A stretch of 36,794 nt of DNA from contig NZ_JMFO01000030.1 in assembly GCF_000714715.1 (NCBI RefSeq), positions 1-36,794 on the forward strand, written 5' to 3'. The DNA is from Candidatus Magnetobacterium casense. Its GTDB lineage: Bacteria; Nitrospirota; Thermodesulfovibrionia; Thermodesulfovibrionales; Magnetobacteriaceae. Both the position numbers and the translations under genes were made by a program. Shown one piece after another: positions 34,190 to 36,794 of this stretch (position 1 is the stretch's first letter; each line of letters opens with the position of its first letter). Below the pieces are notes generated by a model. That model saw only the letters and a program-made list of their open reading frames with translations, was not told the origin of the DNA and searched no databases.

Positions 34190-34501
34190 ATGACAAGAGA
34201 CAACGACGATAAGATAAAAAAGATAGAACAGGCGCTCATAGATTCCTTCCGTGTCGGACGTGAGACGTCAATTGATCCGAGGTGGCGTGACAACGTCATG
34301 CGGGATATCAGGGGACTTGAGGTGGACAGGGGCACGCCATCGGAGGCGTTTCTCTGGCGATTTGTGACGGCCTCCTGCTGCATAGCCGTGGTATCGTGTC
34401 TGGTTGCAGCAGGCGTTGGTATCAACCCACAGGACAGCCTGGCAAGTCTCCTGATAGGCGACCCGCTTGGGCTTATCACCACGCAGGTATTTGTATGGTA
34501 A
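34190..34501 (+). CDS. Small single-TM protein, putative anti-sigma factor
   Basis: A 103-residue protein directly after the ECF sigma gene (15-base gap). Residues 1-55 are charged and soluble, with DNDDKIKKIEQALIDSFRVG and DPRWRDNVMRDIR; a membrane helix at about 57-77 follows (FVTASCCIAVVSCLVAAGV), then a short 25-residue periplasmic tail. There is no HxxxCxxC zinc motif, so it is not a ZAS-type anti-sigma. Size and topology resemble CnrY-like anti-sigma factors, but no sequence match is claimed; the role is inferred from position. A GTGAGAG-type site precedes the ATG. Confidence 0.6.
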   Translation: MTRDNDDKIKKIEQALIDSFRVGRETSIDPRWRDNVMRDIRGLEVDRGTPSEAFLWRFVTASCCIAVVSCLVAAGVGINPQDSLASLLIGDPLGLITTQVFVW

Positions 34502-34517
34502 CTTCAGGAGGACGGTT

Positions 34518-34898
34518 ATGAAAAGGTGGAAATTTACGACGGCGCTTATCCTGGTGTTTATCTCCGGATTACTGACTGGGGCGGTGCTCACCGGGCTTTA
34601 TATAAAGCAAAGCATGGTAAAGGTGATCCACGGAGGACCCCCGGCAATCAAGAAGATCATCGTCAAGCGTCTGGATGAAAAGCTCAATCTCACCCAACAG
34701 CAGAGGGTTGAGGTCGAGAGGATTGTCGCTCAGACTCAGGGTGAAATACTAAAACTGAGGCAGAAGAATCAACCCGAAATAGAACGCATCATAGAATCCG
34801 GCATAACCAACATGAAGGCATCCCTCACCCCCGAACAGCAAAAAACCCTTGAGGCAATGTACAAGACCATCAAAGACAGATGGCATATAAAAGAGTAA
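34518..34898 (+). CDS. Membrane-anchored Spy/CnrX-like periplasmic sensor
   Basis: A 126-residue protein with an N-terminal membrane anchor (about 8-28: TALILVFISGLLTGAVLTGL) and a periplasmic helical hairpin containing LNLTQQQRVEVERIV and SLTPEQQKTLEAMY, again the LTxxQ pattern of Spy, CpxP, ZraP and CnrX. I chose the start at 34518 because AGGAGG lies 7 bases upstream and the anchor begins there; a longer frame from 34467 overlaps the previous gene without support. It may sense metal or misfolded protein and control the small TM protein and sigma factor encoded just before it. Confidence 0.75.
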   Translation: MKRWKFTTALILVFISGLLTGAVLTGLYIKQSMVKVIHGGPPAIKKIIVKRLDEKLNLTQQQRVEVERIVAQTQGEILKLRQKNQPEIERIIESGITNMKASLTPEQQKTLEAMYKTIKDRWHIKE

Positions 34899-34911
34899 GA
34901 CTATTTCTCAG

Positions 34912-35171
34912 GGTAGCACCACAATCAATCGTGGTTGTCAGGATTTAAGCCGCTTTTATGCCTTACACGTATGGCATAAGCAGAAGAGTATAAGTAGCTA
35001 TAACAACAGAAGAAAAGAAGGAGGGCGGTTCCGCCCCCTCCTCAGACCTCCCCCGCAAGGGGACCAGTCCCCTTGACCCCATTATTCTTAACCCTAATGT
35101 TCTAAACATTTATGCTCCGTTATTTATTACCGTGCTTGAGTAATGTGACCACGTTTGAATGGAGTGCTACC
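34912..35171. mobile_element. MITE copy 2 (260 bp) with a GC-rich repeat nested inside
   Basis: It fills most of the 349-base gap between the ECF module and the Uma2 gene. The left end (34912-34949, GGTAGCACCACAATC) and the inverted right end (35135-35171) are the same as the ends of copy 1 at 9890-10002. Inside lies GC-rich repeat copy G and a small stem (ATGCC/GGCAT). There is no reading frame. Confidence 0.75.
35012..35080 (-). repeat. GC-rich double stem-loop repeat, copy G (diverged)
   Basis: Minus-strand orientation, with GGGGTCAAGGGGACTGG, CTTGCGGGGGAGGTCTGAGG, and stem GGGGCGGAACCGCCC. It is the most diverged copy. It lies inside MITE copy 2 and faces out of the Uma2 gene, so it could end that transcript. 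Confidence 0.75.
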
Positions 35172-35247
35172 GAACTCCCGCTCGTTGGATTTAAAGTCTG
35201 TCATATAGAGCCAAAGGTTGGCTCATCCGGTAAAAGATTCTCTATCC

Positions 35248-35778
35248 CTAAAAAGAGAAGTCACCAAACACGTCCTTAATGTCTATCTCCAGCCCTTCAA
35301 TGACCTTGGACTTGACGATCACCTCTCCCTCTGATGTGGAAAAAAGCTCGTATACGCCCCCTTCGATAGTAAATACTTCAATGGTCTCAAATTCAGGAAG
35401 GACTATCCAAAACTCAGGCACTTTATAGCGTTCGTATATTTTTTTCTTGGTAACAGTGTCTTTAGTAACTGACCCCTTGGAGACTATCTCACAAACCATA
35501 TCGGGCACACCCCGTATCCAGTCCTGAAAGATGCCTATATTCTCTTTTCTGATAAACAAGATATCAGGCTGTAATCTTTGTTCACCTTCTTTAAGGATAA
35601 CGTCAAGCGGGGAATAAAAAACCTTACCTGTCTTAGTCTTTTTTATGTGCTGACGTATAAGGTCGTATAAATTACTGCTAATATCCTGATGCTTTCCAAA
35701 CGGACTAGGCCCCATAACTTCCACCCCATTGATAATCTCTGTCAGATCAAAGTCTCTCTCTAATGTTTGTGTATCCAT
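35248..35778 (-). CDS. Uma2-family (DUF820) PD-(D/E)XK nuclease-like protein
   Basis: A 176-residue protein of the Uma2 family, which has a restriction-endonuclease-like fold. The core is visible: FGKHQDISSNLYDLIRQHI, the Asp in LQPDILFIRKENI, the Glu in VCEIVSKGS, then KKKIYERYKVPEFWIVLP. Family members are numerous in cyanobacteria and other phyla; the biological role is unknown. I set the start at 35776-35778 because a TACAAT box lies 6 bases upstream (35785-35790) and the family normally begins near there; the message would then be leaderless. A longer frame reaches 35814. Confidence 0.85.
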   Translation of the reverse strand: MDTQTLERDFDLTEIINGVEVMGPSPFGKHQDISSNLYDLIRQHIKKTKTGKVFYSPLDVILKEGEQRLQPDILFIRKENIGIFQDWIRGVPDMVCEIVSKGSVTKDTVTKKKIYERYKVPEFWIVLPEFETIEVFTIEGGVYELFSTSEGEVIVKSKVIEGLEIDIKDVFGDFSF

Positions 35779-35784
35779 GTAGGT

Positions 35785-35790
35785 ATTGTA
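35785..35790 (-). promoter_or_regulatory. -10 box (TACAAT) of the Uma2 gene
   Basis: TACAAT on the minus strand ends 6 bases before the ATG at 35778. No convincing -35 box. It supports the shorter start and a leaderless transcript. Confidence 0.35.
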
Positions 35791-35916
35791 GCATAAGGGG
35801 TTGTGTTTTAGCATCTTGGTAGAACAAGAGGGTGCATAAGTCTTTCGGAGGTACTATGGAGACATTTTTTTACTATTTTTTCTAATCAGGCATTTAACGC
35901 TGTTTTTGGAAATGGA

Positions 35917-36013
35917 CCCCCGTTCCCTGTTCAAGCCAGGGACATGTTTCACGGGAATGACAATAAACGGTATTTTGCGCCCATCTGTGTCATTCCTGCG
36001 CAACAGGAATCCA
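35917..36013. repeat. REP-like double hairpin, copy 2
   Basis: The right half, TGTCATTCCTGCGCAACAGG, is the same type as at 28973-28999, and ACGGGAATGACA (35951-35962) faces it. The left hairpin is degraded. It lies between the Uma2 gene and the small Sel1-like gene. Confidence 0.6.
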
Positions 36014-36053
36014 TTACCCACTACTTTTTTTATGCACCCCTACAGCGTTTCCA

Positions 36054-36221
36054 TTACCAGGTAATGCCCATAGATCGTAGTTTTCCTTGTGCGTCTTTAT
36101 CCCCAAGTCGTGCCGCTATTTTCCAGTATGCGATAGCCATACCATAGTTTCCTTTTTTAATCCATTCAAGACCACTATTAACATATGCCTCTGCATTTTT
36201 AAAGAAATCAAAAAATCCCAT
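36054..36221 (-). CDS. Small Sel1/TPR-like protein (55 aa)
   Basis: A short frame from ATG 36219-36221 to TAA 36054-36056. The protein starts MGFFDFFKNAEAYVNSGLEW and continues KKGNYGMAIAYWKIAARLGD then AQGKLRSMG. The spacing of Gly, Ala and aromatic residues (A-x-x-W-K-x-A-A-x-x-G-D-x-x-A) is that of one Sel1/TPR helix pair. This suggests a protein-binding fragment, either a tiny complete protein or the remnant of a longer Sel1-repeat protein. No clear ribosome site. It is close to the right-hand IS copy (120 bases). Confidence 0.55.
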   Translation of the reverse strand: MGFFDFFKNAEAYVNSGLEWIKKGNYGMAIAYWKIAARLGDKDAQGKLRSMGITW

Positions 36222-36341
36222 TAGTAGATTCTTAACTTACTCTATTAAATGCCTCTTCTCTGCTATGATTAAAATAATAGTTGCTGGTAAGTACCTACCC
36301 ATAAGTAATTATAAGTACCTGGACAAAAGTTTTTATATAAA

Positions 36342-36356
36342 GAGCCTCTTGCAAAA
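36342..36356. repeat. Terminal inverted repeat of the right IS copy
   Basis: GAGCCTCTTGCAAAA, identical to the end at 392-406. It marks the outer end of the right IS. The 183 bases from here to the transposase stop codon hold no gene; they include an A/T-rich stretch at 36408-36436 that resembles 32874-32902. Confidence 0.8.
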
Positions 36357-36539
36357 AGAAATCAAAAATCCCTACAAATATCTACTCTCTCATCTTTAAT
36401 GAGGTCTAAATTTTATTCACTCACATAAAAATCTCCAAATCTTCTATTTTATCGGACATAATTGCCAATTTGTTCTGATTTTAGACGCATTTCTCCCTCA
36501 TAATGCTAAAACAACCTTTTTTTAGGTATCTTTTATCGT

Positions 36540-36794
36540 TTAGGTTATCAGTTTTAACATTTGATCGGCAAATAAGACAACAATTCCGATCATCAAGTGC
36601 ATCTTTACTTTCATGCTTCCCCTTACCAAAACATTATTTCCACCAAATTCGGTCTTCAATCTACCATTGACTCTTTCGATTGTAGTACGTTCATTATATC
36701 TTATAGCCTCTGCAGTGGACATTGGTAAAACGCTGCCACGGCGAGGATTTTTGCTATTATTGGTACATGTCCAAGATTTTTGCTTGTATCGTAT
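36540..36794 (-). CDS. IS transposase C-terminal part, runs off right edge
   Basis: The C-terminal 84 residues of a DDE transposase. The block RYNERTTIERVNGRLKTEFG, followed by GSMKVKMHLMIGIVVLFADQ, is the conserved end of IS5/IS1182-like transposases and contains the catalytic Glu (TTIERVNGRLK). The frame stays open to the window edge (upstream NPRRGSVLP, as in the family), so this is a partial gene rather than a 60-residue one starting at ATG 36722. It is on the same strand as the N-terminal fragment at the left edge and ends 183 bases inside the same terminal repeat. Confidence 0.85.
   Translation of the reverse strand: MRYKQKSWTCTNNSKNPRRGSVLPMSTAEAIRYNERTTIERVNGRLKTEFGGNNVLVRGSMKVKMHLMIGIVVLFADQMLKLIT

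Noticed and set aside
35944..36147. Plus-strand reading frame of 67 codons
   Set aside because: It is made partly of a REP-like repeat and runs antisense to the better supported 55-residue Sel1-like gene.
1..36794. tRNA, rRNA or magnetosome genes
   Set aside because: Intergenic spaces were read on both strands without finding a cloverleaf, rRNA or any recognisable mam/mad gene.

Overview
The window reads as a piece of chromosome from a Gram-negative, diderm bacterium. A TolC/HlyD-type export pair, outer-membrane lipoprotein and periplasmic chaperone genes, GlnE and the classic thrS-infC-rpmI-rplT-pheS-pheT order all point that way. Protein flavour and the dense GC-rich stem-loop repeats fit a deep-branching phylum such as Nitrospirota; this is an inference from memory, and genus is not assignable without a search.

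Layout. Positions 1-406 and 36342-36794 hold parts of DDE transposase IS copies of one type, in the same orientation, with the same 15-bp terminal repeat facing inward; the left copy is frameshifted. Between them lie: a chemotaxis receptor (468-2138, -); a HlyD/TolC export pair (2257-4785, -); a tiny dual-CxxC zinc-ribbon gene beside rpsT (4884-5380, +); an FG-GAP lipoprotein, a parvulin-like PPIase and a Crp/Fnr regulator (5514-8423, -); a Tat-exported aldo/keto reductase with Fe-S motifs (8578-9783, +); a VapX-VapD toxin-antitoxin pair whose toxin is cut by a small mobile element (9890-10375, -); glnE, a GH13 glucan enzyme, a secreted Sm-like protein, a GT4 glycosyltransferase and a DUF6398 protein (10506-19121, -); the translation operon (19188-25555, -), with rluD and an unknown gene upstream; a relic transposase; a frameshifted REC-PAS-GGDEF regulator and a 1228-residue multi-PAS histidine kinase (27550-32734, +); an ECF-sigma envelope-stress module (33003-34898, +); and a Uma2 nuclease and a 55-residue Sel1-like protein (-).

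How genes work together. The REC-GGDEF protein and the histidine kinase are probable signalling partners. The module at 33003-34898 (Spy-like protein, ECF sigma, one-TM small protein, membrane-anchored Spy-like protein) looks like a CnrYXH-type metal or envelope sensing circuit, preceded by an ECF-style promoter. The translation operon has three oddities: infC appears to start at ATA, ThrRS lacks its TGS domain, and PheT lacks its OB-fold tRNA-binding domain.

Repeats. Seven copies of a modular GC-rich double stem-loop occur; one encodes half of the TolC signal peptide and two touch stop codons. Two copies of a MITE with 37-38 bp terminal inverted repeats, two REP-like double hairpins and a 103-bp mini-element add to a strongly repeat-shaped window. 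No tRNA, rRNA or CRISPR array was seen.
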